Translations under genes and position numbers: made by a program
In this document: positions 19,299-28,188 of the stretch, in pieces
Position numbering within the stretch: position 1 is the stretch's first letter
Layout: each line of letters starts with the position of its first letter
Notes under the pieces: model-generated
The model's input: the letters and a program-made list of their open reading frames with translations, nothing else
Database searches by the model: none
Told to the model about the DNA's origin: nothing
Origin: an uncultured Burkholderiales bacterium
GTDB lineage: Bacteria; Pseudomonadota; Gammaproteobacteria; Burkholderiales; Burkholderiaceae_C
Assembly (NCBI GenBank): GCA_903935585.1
Contig: CAIZSE010000100.1
Span: forward strand, 1-42,209
Direction: 5' to 3'
Length of the DNA: 42,209 nucleotides

Positions 19299-20264
19299 TT
19301 ATGCCTCGTTGCCTGCGACGATGCTCAACACCGCCATGCGCACAGCGATGCCAAAAGTCACCTGCGGCAAGATCACGCTTTGCTGACCATCGACCACGGC
19401 GGAATCTATCTCTACGCCCCGGTTGATCGGGCCGGGGTGCATCACGATGGCATCGGGCTTGGCCAGCTGCAATTTTTCGGGCGTCAGGCCAAAGCTCTTG
19501 AAGTACTCCTGGCTGGATGGCAACAGCGCGCCCGTCATGCGTTCATTTTGCAAGCGCAACATGATCACCACATCACAGCCCTTGATGCCTTCCTCCAGGT
19601 TGTTGAAGACCCGTACACCCATTTGCGCCATGTCGGCTGGCACCAGAGTCTTGGGTCCAACCACGCGCACCTCGGCACAACCCAGTGTGGTCAGCGCATG
19701 GATGTCCGAACGGGCCACGCGTGAGTGAAGCACGTCGCCCACAATGGCCACCGTGAGGTTGGAAAAATCCTTTTTGTAATGCCGGATGGTGTACATGTCC
19801 AGCAGCCCCTGGGTGGGGTGTGCGTGGCGCCCGTCACCGGCGTTGACCACATGCACATGGGGTGCCACATGTTGCGCGATCAGATACGGTGCGCCCGACT
19901 CGCTGTGACGCACCACAAAAATATCCGCCGCCATGGCCGACAAGTTGGCGATCGTGTCGAGCAGCGACTCCCCCTTGCTGGCCGACGACCGGGCGATGTC
20001 GAGGGTGTAAACATCGGCCGACAAGCGGGTGGCAGCGATGTCGAAGGTGGTGCGGGTGCGGGTGCTGTTTTCAAAGAACAGGTTGAAGACGCTCTTGCCA
20101 CGCAAAAGAGGCACTTTTTTCACCTCCCGCTCCTGCACGCTGACGAAGCTGGCCGCCGTGTCGAGGATGTGCGTGAGGATGTCTTTGGACAGGCCTTCCG
20201 TGGACAGCAGGTGAATCAGCTCACCGTTCTTGTTGAGTTGGGGGTTGTTGCGTTTGTAGAGCAT
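19299..20264 (-). CDS. pyrB: Aspartate carbamoyltransferase catalytic subunit
   Basis: 321 residues from [16 protein letters not shown]. The carbamoyl-phosphate loop STRTRT is at residues 67-72, with [19 protein letters not shown] and MHPGPINRG further on. It condenses carbamoyl phosphate and aspartate in pyrimidine synthesis. An upstream open extension of 65 codons overlaps pyrR and is rejected. It lies 16 bases after pyrR. The long N-terminal segment and neighbouring pyrC' indicate a class A ATCase (PyrB-PyrC' complex). Confidence 0.96.
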   Translation of the reverse strand: MLYKRNNPQLNKNGELIHLLSTEGLSKDILTHILDTAASFVSVQEREVKKVPLLRGKSVFNLFFENSTRTRTTFDIAATRLSADVYTLDIARSSASKGESLLDTIANLSAMAADIFVVRHSESGAPYLIAQHVAPHVHVVNAGDGRHAHPTQGLLDMYTIRHYKKDFSNLTVAIVGDVLHSRVARSDIHALTTLGCAEVRVVGPKTLVPADMAQMGVRVFNNLEEGIKGCDVVIMLRLQNERMTGALLPSSQEYFKSFGLTPEKLQLAKPDAIVMHPGPINRGVEIDSAVVDGQQSVILPQVTFGIAVRMAVLSIVAGNEA

Positions 20265-20280
20265 GGTGTTCTCGCCCGGT

Positions 20281-20781
20281 TCAGGCTTTGTTCTCCACTT
20301 CAAAACTGAAAGTACCCGATGCATCGCGGGCCAGCGCCAGCGATTGGGTCTCGGGCAGGGCCACTCGGGCAGCGGCAAAGTCTGCCTCCACCGGCAACTG
20401 GCGCCCGCCCCGGTCCACCAGAACAGCCAACTGCACGCGGGCGGGACGGCCGTAGTCAAAAATCTCGTTGATCACTGCGCGAATGGTTCGCCCGGTATAA
20501 AGCACATCGTCCAGCAGCACAATGTCAGCCCCATCGACCTCAAAGGGCAAGTGGGTCTGACCGCCTGCCGACAGGCCGCGCTGGGCGTAATCGTCTCTGT
20601 GCATGACCGAAGACACGCAGCCTGACTCACCGGTTAGGCCGAGGTCGCGATGCAGTCGCTCGGCCAACCAGGCCCCCCCGGAGGTGATGCCCACCAAACG
20701 GGTATTGGCTTTGCACAAACTGCGCACGCCTCGCAGCAACTCCTTGTACAGGGCTTCTGCATCCAACGCCAAAGCACTCAT
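20281..20781 (-). CDS. pyrR: PyrR-type regulator / uracil phosphoribosyltransferase
   Basis: 166 residues. The phosphoribosyltransferase PRPP loop is [12 protein letters not shown] at 87-98, with [14 protein letters not shown] near residue 30 and [10 protein letters not shown] near 60. In Gram-positives PyrR binds pyr mRNA and also makes UMP from uracil. I see no PyrR-binding leader here. It overlaps ruvX by four bases and precedes pyrB by 16. Confidence 0.92.
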   Translation of the reverse strand: MSALALDAEALYKELLRGVRSLCKANTRLVGITSGGAWLAERLHRDLGLTGESGCVSSVMHRDDYAQRGLSAGGQTHLPFEVDGADIVLLDDVLYTGRTIRAVINEIFDYGRPARVQLAVLVDRGGRQLPVEADFAAARVALPETQSLALARDASGTFSFEVENKA

Positions 20782-21194
20782 GGCAGGCTCCTCAAAAATT
20801 GGTCAAGAATGATCGCCGCTGCCGCCGCATCGGCGTCTTTGGCGCCATTGGAAAGGGCCTCGGTCGTGGTGTAGCGCTCGTCCACCTCGTACACGGCCAG
20901 GCCGAAGCGGCCTCGCAGCTGGCGGCCAAACTTGCGGGCGCGCAGGGTGTTTTCGTGTTCGCCACCATCGGGATGGGTGGGCACGCCAATCACCAGCGCA
21001 TCGGGCTGCCACTCCTTGATGCGTTTGGCGATCAGCTCAAAGCGGGCATCGCCTTCGGCAGCAATCGTCCCTTGCGGAGTGGCGGATTTCAGCAAACGAT
21101 TGCCCACGGCCACGCCTGTTCGCTTGAGGCCGTAGTCAAAAGCCAGGAAGGTTTGCTGCGATACCGGCACCACCACGTCAGGCCCTGCGCTCAT
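20778..21194 (-). CDS. ruvX: Putative Holliday junction resolvase / pre-16S rRNA nuclease
   Basis: 138 residues of the RNase H-like YqgF family. FLAFDYGLKRTGVAVGN has the catalytic Asp at about residue 20; VIGVPTHPDGGEHENTLRARKFGRQL and YEVDERYTTTEA (second acidic site) follow. Known roles are 16S rRNA 5' end maturation and possible recombination. ATGA overlaps link it to yqgE before and pyrR after. Confidence 0.93.
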   Translation of the reverse strand: MSAGPDVVVPVSQQTFLAFDYGLKRTGVAVGNRLLKSATPQGTIAAEGDARFELIAKRIKEWQPDALVIGVPTHPDGGEHENTLRARKFGRQLRGRFGLAVYEVDERYTTTEALSNGAKDADAAAAAIILDQFLRSLP

Positions 21195-21790
21195 GCGTGC
21201 CCCGCATCCGGGGAAAGCATCCAGCTTTTGAGCCCCAACAAGTCCAGCGCACGCTCATAGCGCTCGGCCATGGGCACGTCAAAAATCACATCGGCAGAAG
21301 CGGGTACCGTGAGCCAGGTGTTTTCGCTCAATTCGGACTCAAGCTGACCTTCACCCCAGGACGAGTACCCCAAAGTAACCAGTACCCGGCGCGGCCCCGC
21401 CCCGGAAGACAGGGCCTCGAGCACATCGCGGGAAGTGGTCATTTCCAGCCCGCCCGGCACGATGAGGGTGGAAGCGTAAATTGAGCCCCCATCCTCTTCA
21501 GGCTTGTCCATGCGCAGGGGGTCGTGCAAGACAAAGCCGCGTTCGGTTTGCACCGGGCCACCCTGGCCCACCGGGTTTTGCACCAGGTCTTCCCGGCGCA
21601 GGCGCAAATCCACCTTGTCAAACAACAGGCTCATGCTGATGTCTGCAGGCTTGTTGATGATCAGGCCCATGGCGCCGCGAGGACCGTGCTCACACATATA
21701 AATGACACTGCCAGCGAATGTCTCATCTTCCAACCCGGGCATGGCAATCAGAAAATGATGCTTGAGGTCGATGGAGTCACAATCTGTCAT
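21191..21790 (-). CDS. yqgE: YqgE/AlgH family protein
   Basis: 199 residues of the DUF179 family: LKHHFLIAMPGLEDETFAGSVIYMCEHGPRGAMGLIINKP at the start, VLVTLGYSSWGEGQLESEL and ENTWLTVPA later. AlgH was linked to alginate control in Pseudomonas, but the biochemical role is unknown. First gene of the yqgE-ruvX-pyrR-pyrB-pyrC' run; divergent from the photolyase gene. Confidence 0.94.
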   Translation of the reverse strand: MTDCDSIDLKHHFLIAMPGLEDETFAGSVIYMCEHGPRGAMGLIINKPADISMSLLFDKVDLRLRREDLVQNPVGQGGPVQTERGFVLHDPLRMDKPEEDGGSIYASTLIVPGGLEMTTSRDVLEALSSGAGPRRVLVTLGYSSWGEGQLESELSENTWLTVPASADVIFDVPMAERYERALDLLGLKSWMLSPDAGHA

Positions 21791-21864
21791 GCCCCGATTT
21801 TAGCGGCCCCGTCCCTGCGGGCGAGTCCAAGGGTGCATTGATTGATCCAACCCGGCAAACCTTG

Positions 21865-23343
21865 ATGGAAACCCCTTTTTCTTGTGGTCTGGTCTGGCTC
21901 CGACGCGATCTGCGTGTGAGCGACCATGCGGCCCTGCACCAAGCCCTGAAACACTGCCAGCGGGTGCATGTGGCGTTCGTGTTTGACACCGACATTCTGG
22001 ACAAACTGCCCCGCGCCGACCGCCGGGTTGAGTTCATTCGAGAATCCCTGGTCGAAGTGGATGCCCAATTGCGCGAACTGGCAGGCCACGGGCAGGCGGG
22101 CCTGATCGTGCGCCACGGCGTGGCCAAAGACAAGATCGTCAAATTGGCCCAGCACCTGCAGGCCCAGGCGGTATTTGCCAACCACGATGACGAGCCACTG
22201 GCGCTGGCGCGTGACATTCAGGTGCGTGGCCATCTGGCCGACCATGGCATCGTTCTGCACACATTCAAGGACCATGTGGTGTTCGAGCGCAACGAAGTGC
22301 TCACCCAAATGGCCAAGCCCTTCAGCGTGTTCACGCCTTACAAAAACGCCTGGCTCAAAAAAATCACCCCCGAGGACTTGCAGGCCCACCCGGTGGCCCC
22401 CCTGGCCTCACGCCTGGCCCCCCGACCTGACGATTTGGCCCACCCGGTCCCGAGCCTGCAAGACATTGGTTTTGAGCCCACCAACCTCCAAACTCTGAAA
22501 ATTCCAACCGGAGAATCGGGTGGCCAGGCCCTGCTGCAAGACTTTTTGACGCGAATTGACCAGTACGAAGAAACGCGCAACTTCCCGGCGGTCAAAGGCC
22601 CGAGCTACTTGAGCGTGCATTTGCGCTTTGGCACGGTCTCGATCCGTCAATTGGCCCGAGAAGCCTATCCCCGCATGCTGGCAGGCAGTCCTGGCGCCAG
22701 TGTCTGGCTGTCCGAGCTGATCTGGCGCGACTTTTATGTGCAGGTGCTGCACAATTTTGCGCATGTGGGCCAAGGGCAAAGCTTCAAGCCCGATTACGAC
22801 GCCATCCGCTGGGAGCATGGCACGCATGCCCACAAACTGTTTGATGCTTGGTGCCAGGCCCGCACGGGCTACCCCTTGGTGGATGCGGCCATGCGGCAAA
22901 TCAACCAGACGGGATACATGCACAACCGCCTGCGGATGGTCGTGGCGAGTTTTTTGGTGAAAGACCTGGGCATTGACTGGCGCTGGGGCGAGCGCTACTT
23001 TGCCGAACACCTGAGCGATTTTGACCTGTCGGCCAACAATGGCGGCTGGCAATGGGCCAGTTCAAGCGGTTGCGATGCCCAGCCTTATTTCCGGATCTTC
23101 AACCCCATCAGCCAAAGTGAACGGTTTGACCCCGAAGGGAAGTTCATTCGCCGCTACGTGCCCGAATTGTCGGGTTTGTCCGACAAAGACCTGCACGCCC
23201 CCTGGTTGGCCAAACCCCTTGAGTTGCAGGCAGCAGCAGTGGTGATCGGCAAAACCTACCCCGCACCCATCGTTGACCACGCAGAAGCTCGCGACAAAAC
23301 CCTGGCCCGGTATGCGGTGGTCAAGAAAAAGCCGTCTGAATAA
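21865..23343 (+). CDS. phrB: Deoxyribodipyrimidine photolyase
   Basis: 492 residues from METPFSCGLVWLRRDLR. The N-terminal antenna domain (WLRRDLRVSDHAAL) is followed by the FAD-binding domain: VWLSELIWRDFYVQ, GYPLVDAAMRQINQTGYMHNRLRMV and DFDLSANNGGWQW. It repairs UV pyrimidine dimers with blue light. A TTG start nine codons earlier (21838) is possible but METPF is a better match. Its last codons and stop form one arm and the loop of the rubredoxin terminator on the other strand. Confidence 0.95.
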   Translation: METPFSCGLVWLRRDLRVSDHAALHQALKHCQRVHVAFVFDTDILDKLPRADRRVEFIRESLVEVDAQLRELAGHGQAGLIVRHGVAKDKIVKLAQHLQAQAVFANHDDEPLALARDIQVRGHLADHGIVLHTFKDHVVFERNEVLTQMAKPFSVFTPYKNAWLKKITPEDLQAHPVAPLASRLAPRPDDLAHPVPSLQDIGFEPTNLQTLKIPTGESGGQALLQDFLTRIDQYEETRNFPAVKGPSYLSVHLRFGTVSIRQLAREAYPRMLAGSPGASVWLSELIWRDFYVQVLHNFAHVGQGQSFKPDYDAIRWEHGTHAHKLFDAWCQARTGYPLVDAAMRQINQTGYMHNRLRMVVASFLVKDLGIDWRWGERYFAEHLSDFDLSANNGGWQWASSSGCDAQPYFRIFNPISQSERFDPEGKFIRRYVPELSGLSDKDLHAPWLAKPLELQAAAVVIGKTYPAPIVDHAEARDKTLARYAVVKKKPSE

Positions 23344-23351
23344 GACGGCTT
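23326..23351 (-). terminator. Rubredoxin terminator overlapping the phrB stop
   Basis: On the minus strand AAGCCGTC-TTATTCA-GACGGCTT is followed by TTTC, making a run of five T in all. The 8-bp stem includes the last codons of phrB on the opposite strand. Confidence 0.75.
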
Positions 23352-23376
23352 GGGCGGCATCCGGTCTGTATCCGGA

Positions 23377-23547
23377 TCAGATCGCCACCATCTCGAAGTC
23401 TTCCTTGCGGGCTGCGCACTCCGGGCAAGTCCAGTTCATGGGCACGTCTTCCCACTTGGTGCCGGGCGCAATGCCATGCTCGGGGTCGCCCGTGGCTTCG
23501 TCGTAAATCCAGCCGCAAATCAGACACATCCAGGTTTTATGTTCCAT
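23377..23547 (-). CDS. Rubredoxin
   Basis: 56 residues. Two iron-binding pairs are visible: CLICGWIYD and CPECAARKEDFE, with the rubredoxin spacing DPEHGIAPGTKWEDVPMNW between them. It carries one iron and moves single electrons. It is transcribed away from thiD and converges on phrB. In related genomes a rubredoxin next to thiD-hemL is common (familiarity, not searched). Confidence 0.95.
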   Translation of the reverse strand: MEHKTWMCLICGWIYDEATGDPEHGIAPGTKWEDVPMNWTCPECAARKEDFEMVAI

Positions 23548-23663
23548 CACATTGTCGCAATCAGAGAGTCGAATAGAATGAAATGATTGTATCGTGCCGC
23601 AAAACTTCGACAGATTTTGCGCCCTGCTGAAGACCTTCTGAAGCCCCCTGCAATTCGCATCCC

Positions 23664-24608
23664 ATGACCGACCATCACCCCAAATCCCTGACTGAAACCG
23701 AAGCCCTTGAGGCCGAAGAATCTGCGGGCCTGGCCTGCGTGCTTTCCTTCAATGCCAACGACCCCAGCGGTGCGGGTGGATTAACGTGTGATGCCACCGC
23801 CATGGCCTCGGTGGGCGCCCATTGTCTGCCCGTGTGCACAGGCGCCTATGTGCGGGACACCAGCGGCATCACCGACTTCTACCCCCTCGACGAAGAGGCG
23901 GTGAATGACCAAGCCCGGGCCGTGGCCGAAGATGTGCCTGTCCAGGTCATCAAGGTCGGGTTTGTTGGAAGCCCCGAAAGCCTGGCCACCATTGCCGAGC
24001 TGGCCGACGATTACGATGGCGTGCCCCTGGTGGCCTACATGCCCAACCTGTCCTGGTGGGAAGACGACAAGATCGACGCTTATCTGGACGCTTTCAGGGA
24101 ACTGCTGTTGCCCCAAACCAGCGTGCTGGTGGGTCATCACAGCACCTTGCGACGCTGGTTGCTGCCTGAATGGACGGGCGAGCGCAACCCCGGCCCACGC
24201 GACATCGCCAAAGCCGCCGCTGAGCTGGGCGTGCCCTACACCCTGGTCACCGGCCTGCCCTTGCCCGATCAACACATTGACAACGCGCTGGCATCGCCCG
24301 AGACCGTGCTCAGCCACGAAAAGTTTGAACGCATCGAAGCCGTTTTTGCAGGCGCGGGAGACACCCTCACCGCCGCGCTGGCCGCCTTGCTGGCCACGGG
24401 GATGGACCTGCCCGAAGCCGCCAATGAAGCCCTGCATTACCTGGACCGTTGTCTGGACGAAGGCTTTCGGCCCGGCATGGGCCAGGTCATTCCGGACCGC
24501 CTGTTCTGGGCGCTGCCCGACGACGAAGACACCGACGCTGACGCAGGCCCCGAAGTGCACCCCGGCGCTGACTACTTTGAAGTGCCTTTCAACGAAACCA
24601 AGCATTGA
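23664..24608 (+). CDS. thiD: ThiD-like phosphomethylpyrimidine kinase, divergent
   Basis: 314 residues. The ribokinase-like fold is shown by [22 protein letters not shown] near residue 32 (ThiD has DPSGGAG) and the GAGDT signature with catalytic Asp near 233. The central motifs differ from classical ThiD: the DPVM region reads [12 protein letters not shown], and the TPNLPEA region reads VGHHSTL. A 20-residue acidic N-terminal lead and an acidic tail ([12 protein letters not shown]) are also unusual. It may phosphorylate hydroxymethylpyrimidine for thiamine synthesis or act on a related compound. 17 bases before hemL. Confidence 0.8.
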   Translation: MTDHHPKSLTETEALEAEESAGLACVLSFNANDPSGAGGLTCDATAMASVGAHCLPVCTGAYVRDTSGITDFYPLDEEAVNDQARAVAEDVPVQVIKVGFVGSPESLATIAELADDYDGVPLVAYMPNLSWWEDDKIDAYLDAFRELLLPQTSVLVGHHSTLRRWLLPEWTGERNPGPRDIAKAAAELGVPYTLVTGLPLPDQHIDNALASPETVLSHEKFERIEAVFAGAGDTLTAALAALLATGMDLPEAANEALHYLDRCLDEGFRPGMGQVIPDRLFWALPDDEDTDADAGPEVHPGADYFEVPFNETKH

Positions 24609-24625
24609 AGCCCGAGACAACACCC

Positions 24626-25921
24626 ATGACAGACCGCAACCAAATCCTCTTTGACCGCGCAGCCCAAGTGATCCCTGGCGGCGTGAATTCCCCCGTTCGC
24701 GCTTTTCGTGCCGTTGGCGGCACGCCGCGCTTTGTGCAGCGTGCACAGGGCGCTTATTTCTGGGACGCGAACGGCCAGAAATACATCGACTACATCGGTT
24801 CCTGGGGCCCGATGATCCTGGGCCACGGCCATCCTGCTGTGCTCGAAGCGGTGCAAAAAGCCGCACTGGACGGCTTCTCTTTCGGCGCCCCCACCGAGCG
24901 CGAAATCGAACTGGCTGAAGAAATCCTCAAGCATGTGCCCTCCATGGAGATGGTCCGCCTGGTCAGCTCGGGCACCGAAGCGGGCATGAGTGCGCTGCGC
25001 CTGGCGCGGGGTGCTACCGGCCGCAGCAAGTTCATCAAATTTGAAGGCTGTTACCACGGCCACGCCGATGCCTTGCTGGTCAAGGCCGGCTCTGGCCTGG
25101 CCACCTTTGGCAACCCCACCAGCGCAGGCGTTCCGCCCGAAGTGGTGCGCGACACCCTGGTGCTCGAGTACAACAACATCGCTCAACTGGAAGAAACCTT
25201 TGCCTTGCAAGGCAAAGAGCTGGCCTGCGTCATGATCGAGCCGATTGCGGGCAACATGAACTTTGTCCGGGCCAGCGTGCCCTTCATGAAGCGCTGCCGC
25301 GAACTGTGCAGCCAACACGGCGCCTTGCTGGTGTTTGACGAAGTGATGTCCGGTTTCCGTGTCGCATTGGGCAGCGCCCAAAGCGTCTATGCCGGTTTAA
25401 TCCCCGGCTTCAAGCCCGACATGACGGTGCTGGGCAAAGTCATCGGCGGCGGCATGCCCCTGGCCGCCTTTGGTGGCCCCCGCGCCATCATGACCCAGTT
25501 GGCCCCCACCGGCCCGGTTTACCAGGCAGGCACCTTGAGTGGCAACCCGGTGGCCACGGCTTGCGGCCTGGCCACGCTGCGCGAAATCGCCAAACCCGGT
25601 TTTTGGGATGCCCTGAGCGCCCGCACCCAAAGCCTGGTCGATGGCCTGACAGGCGCTGCCGCTGCGGCGGGCGTGCCTTTTGTGGGCGATTGCCAAGGCG
25701 GCATGTTCGGCTTCTTTTTGCTGCCCGAGTTGCCACAAAACTACGCCAAGGTCATGACCAGCGACAGCCCCAAATTCAACAAGTTGTTTCACGGCCTGCT
25801 GAACGGCGGCGTCTACATCGCGCCCGCCTTGTACGAAGCCGGTTTCGTGAGTGCAGCCCACTCCGAAGCCGACATCGCCGAGACGGTGCGTGTGGCGGCT
25901 GGTGTGTTCAAAACCCTCTGA
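24626..25921 (+). CDS. hemL: Glutamate-1-semialdehyde 2,1-aminomutase
   Basis: 431 residues from [27 protein letters not shown]. The PLP lysine is Lys271 in [24 protein letters not shown] carries the PLP-binding Asp. It turns glutamate-1-semialdehyde into 5-aminolevulinate in the C5 route to heme. An in-frame TTG seven codons upstream overlaps the thiD stop region and is rejected. Confidence 0.96.
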   Translation: MTDRNQILFDRAAQVIPGGVNSPVRAFRAVGGTPRFVQRAQGAYFWDANGQKYIDYIGSWGPMILGHGHPAVLEAVQKAALDGFSFGAPTEREIELAEEILKHVPSMEMVRLVSSGTEAGMSALRLARGATGRSKFIKFEGCYHGHADALLVKAGSGLATFGNPTSAGVPPEVVRDTLVLEYNNIAQLEETFALQGKELACVMIEPIAGNMNFVRASVPFMKRCRELCSQHGALLVFDEVMSGFRVALGSAQSVYAGLIPGFKPDMTVLGKVIGGGMPLAAFGGPRAIMTQLAPTGPVYQAGTLSGNPVATACGLATLREIAKPGFWDALSARTQSLVDGLTGAAAAAGVPFVGDCQGGMFGFFLLPELPQNYAKVMTSDSPKFNKLFHGLLNGGVYIAPALYEAGFVSAAHSEADIAETVRVAAGVFKTL

Positions 25922-25929
25922 CCAGACGC

Positions 25930-26412
25930 ATGAAACGCCTGACTTTCCCGGCCTGGAGCTGCCTGGTCTGCACCAGTCTGGCCTGCCTGAGCATGCCCGC
26001 CAGTGCAGAGTGGGATGCCAGCCGGTTGTGGGTCAACGCCGGGTTTTATTCGGCCCACTTTGACACCCACAAAGGCCTGCGCAATGCCAACCCGGGGCTG
26101 GGCTTTGAATACAAACTGGATGACGCCTGGAGTGCCACCGCTGGGCGCTTCATCAACAGCGACAACGGCCATTCCATCTATGTGGGCGCCTATTACCAGC
26201 CGTGGCACTTGGGCCCGGTAAAACTCGGGGTCGTGGGCGGGGCCTTCAATGGTTACCCCAAAGCATTCAACGGTGGCTGGTTTCCTGCGCTCATTCCGAC
26301 GGCCAGCCTCGAACATGGGCAATGGGGACTCAATGTGGCACTGGTGCCTCCCCTCAAAGACCGTCTTTACGGCGCCGTCAGTTTCCAGCTCAAGTTTCGC
26401 TTCAAGGACTGA
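25930..26412 (+). CDS. Predicted outer-membrane beta-barrel protein
   Basis: 160 residues. A signal peptide (MKRLTFPAWSCLVCTSLACLSMPASA) is followed by alternating aromatic/polar strands such as LWVNAGFYSAHFD, GLGFEYKLDDAWSATAGRF, SIYVGAYYQPWHLGPVKLGVVGG, ending in a typical barrel C-terminus VSFQLKFRFKD. The strand pattern resembles small outer-membrane barrels of the PagP size, but catalytic residues cannot be assigned. It starts 8 bases after hemL and so may share its transcript. Confidence 0.75.
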   Translation: MKRLTFPAWSCLVCTSLACLSMPASAEWDASRLWVNAGFYSAHFDTHKGLRNANPGLGFEYKLDDAWSATAGRFINSDNGHSIYVGAYYQPWHLGPVKLGVVGGAFNGYPKAFNGGWFPALIPTASLEHGQWGLNVALVPPLKDRLYGAVSFQLKFRFKD

Positions 26413-26432
26413 GTCCCTCGCGGCAAACCGGC

Positions 26433-26438
26433 GATAAT
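26433..26438 (+). promoter_or_regulatory. Candidate -10 box before the DUF6172 gene
   Basis: GATAAT, 54 bases before the ATG at 26493 and 20 bases past the preceding stop. No clear -35. Confidence 0.3.
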
Positions 26439-26492
26439 GCGCACCTGCATTCACGTCCGGACCGGGCGCTTGCCCGATCCCCAAGGACCCCC

Positions 26493-26825
26493 ATGAAAAA
26501 GAACTTCCTCCTGCAAGCCGAAGGCAAGCACAACGACCGTGTGCTTGAAGCCGTCAAGCATGAGATCCGCAAATACTTCAAGCGCGAACGCAACCGCGCA
26601 TTGCCCAAAGGCGTGGACTTTTGGGACTTTGACTGCAAAGTGGGCCTGAGCGCAGACACCGCCGAAGTGGTGCGTGTGAGCGGCGTCGTGGAAGCTGTTG
26701 ACGCGGCGGCCAAGACAAGCGCCCCCTCGGTGTATGTGGAAATCATGAGCAAGCACGGCGTGCGCGTGATCAAGGCGCAAGACCAAGGCGCTGAAGACCA
26801 CTTCGAAGATCCCGAACACAACTGA
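26493..26825 (+). CDS. DUF6172 family protein
   Basis: 110 residues from MKKNFLLQAEGKHNDRVLEAVKHEIRKYFKRERNR, then LPKGVDFWDFDCKVG, which are the family's conserved blocks. It is a small soluble protein with a strongly basic helix followed by a hydrophobic strand region (VYVEIMSKHGVRVIKA). No function is known to me. A longer open frame upstream is not coding, since it overlaps the preceding gene out of frame. Convergent with the helicase gene. Confidence 0.8.
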   Translation: MKKNFLLQAEGKHNDRVLEAVKHEIRKYFKRERNRALPKGVDFWDFDCKVGLSADTAEVVRVSGVVEAVDAAAKTSAPSVYVEIMSKHGVRVIKAQDQGAEDHFEDPEHN

Positions 26826-26915
26826 TTTTCAACCGCCTGCGGTGTTGGCCACTCAGGCAATCCGCAATGAACACCCGATCACGTCGGGCGTGATCTCAGC
26901 ACCCTCCCGCAGCGT

Positions 26916-28166
26916 TCACTTTGGCGTGGTTTGTGCTGCAGTCAAAGCCCGCAACTTGTCTTTCTTGCTCAAGCGTGAGCCCTTGACGCCGCCGTTGCCA
27001 GGCGATGGGGGTGGCGGTGTTTCGGTTGGCTCAAAGCCCGGGATTTGCGCCAAAGCGAGTTCCAGGCTTTCGCGTTTTTGGATCAGCTGCCAATGTGCCA
27101 ACGCAGCAGCGGTGACGAAACTCACCGCATCGCCATGCGCACCGGCACGGCCCGTGCGGCCGATGCGGTGGGTGTAATCGGTGGCCGAACGTGGCAGATC
27201 GTAGTTGACGACCACGGGCAGCATGGCAATGTCGATGCCGCGTGAGGCCAGGTCGGTGGTGACCACCACGTCCCAGCGGCCAGCTTTGAACTCACTCAAG
27301 ACTTCCTGGCGTGCGCCTTGGCTCATCTCGCCATGGAAGGGCGTGGCAAACACGCCCGCTTTGTAGAGTTTGTCCGCCACATGCTCACACGCGTAGCGCG
27401 TGGCCACGAACACCAACACCTGTTTCCAACCGTTCTCGGTGATCAGGTGACGCAGCAAAGCCGTGCGGCTTTTCTCGTCCACGGCGATGGCGCGCTGGGT
27501 GATGTCGGGTTTGTGGCCCTCAAAGGCCTCGACGGTGATGCGCATCGGGTTGTGCAGCAATTTGGCCGCCAGGGCTTCCACCTCGGGGGCAAAAGTGGCT
27601 GAAAACAGCAAGGTCTGGCGCTTGGGCGGCAACAGCGCCAGCACGCGCTGCAACTCATCGGCAAAGCCCAGGTCCAGCAGGCGGTCGGCCTCGTCCAGCA
27701 CCAAGTGCTGCACATCGGCCAGGCGCACGGCGTTCTGGTCGAGCAAGTCGAGCAAACGGCCGGGCGTGGCCACCACGATGTCGGCACCACCACGCAACGC
27801 CATCATTTGCGGATTGACCGAGACGCCGCCAAACACAGTGATCACCTTGAGCGACTGCGGGAGTTGATAAGCCAGATTGGCCAACACATCACCCACTTGC
27901 ACCGCCAGCTCTCGCGTAGGCACCAGCACCAGCGTGCGCACCGGGCGGCGAAAGTTGGTCTGGCGCGGCGCGGCCAGCAAGTGTTGCAGCAGCGGCAGGG
28001 CAAAAGCCAGGGTCTTGCCCGAGCCGGTGGGCGCGGTCGCCCACACATCGGCCGATTTGAGGGCAGCGGGAATCGCCTCAGCCTGGATGGGGGTGGGGGC
28101 GTACAAGCCCATGTCACCCACGGCGCGCAACAGCGCGGGGGTCAGGCCGAGGGTTTCAAAGTTCAA
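26916..28166 (-). CDS. DEAD-box RNA helicase
   Basis: 416 residues from TTG 28166 (NFETLGLTPALLRAV). All helicase motifs are seen: TPIQAEAIPA (Q), APTGSGKT (I), PTREL, TPGRLLD, LDEADRLL (II), LFSATF (III), HRIGRTGRAG (VI). RhlE-like core with a short basic tail (KGSRLSKKDKLRAL). The start is unsettled: in-frame ATGs at 28250 and 28235 lie inside purH, and the next family-consistent codon is the TTG at 28166. Last gene of dusB-fis-purH-helicase. Confidence 0.9.
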   Translation of the reverse strand: MNFETLGLTPALLRAVGDMGLYAPTPIQAEAIPAALKSADVWATAPTGSGKTLAFALPLLQHLLAAPRQTNFRRPVRTLVLVPTRELAVQVGDVLANLAYQLPQSLKVITVFGGVSVNPQMMALRGGADIVVATPGRLLDLLDQNAVRLADVQHLVLDEADRLLDLGFADELQRVLALLPPKRQTLLFSATFAPEVEALAAKLLHNPMRITVEAFEGHKPDITQRAIAVDEKSRTALLRHLITENGWKQVLVFVATRYACEHVADKLYKAGVFATPFHGEMSQGARQEVLSEFKAGRWDVVVTTDLASRGIDIAMLPVVVNYDLPRSATDYTHRIGRTGRAGAHGDAVSFVTAAALAHWQLIQKRESLELALAQIPGFEPTETPPPPSPGNGGVKGSRLSKKDKLRALTAAQTTPK

Positions 28167-28188
28167 AGCAGTCCGATCAAACAGGTCA

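Noticed and set aside
20782..21864. PyrR-type RNA attenuator in the pyr operon
   Set aside because: pyrR, ruvX and yqgE overlap or nearly so; no leader with terminator/antiterminator is present before pyrR or pyrB.
23548..23663. TPP riboswitch before thiD
   Set aside because: The leader is short and lacks the conserved thi-box elements.
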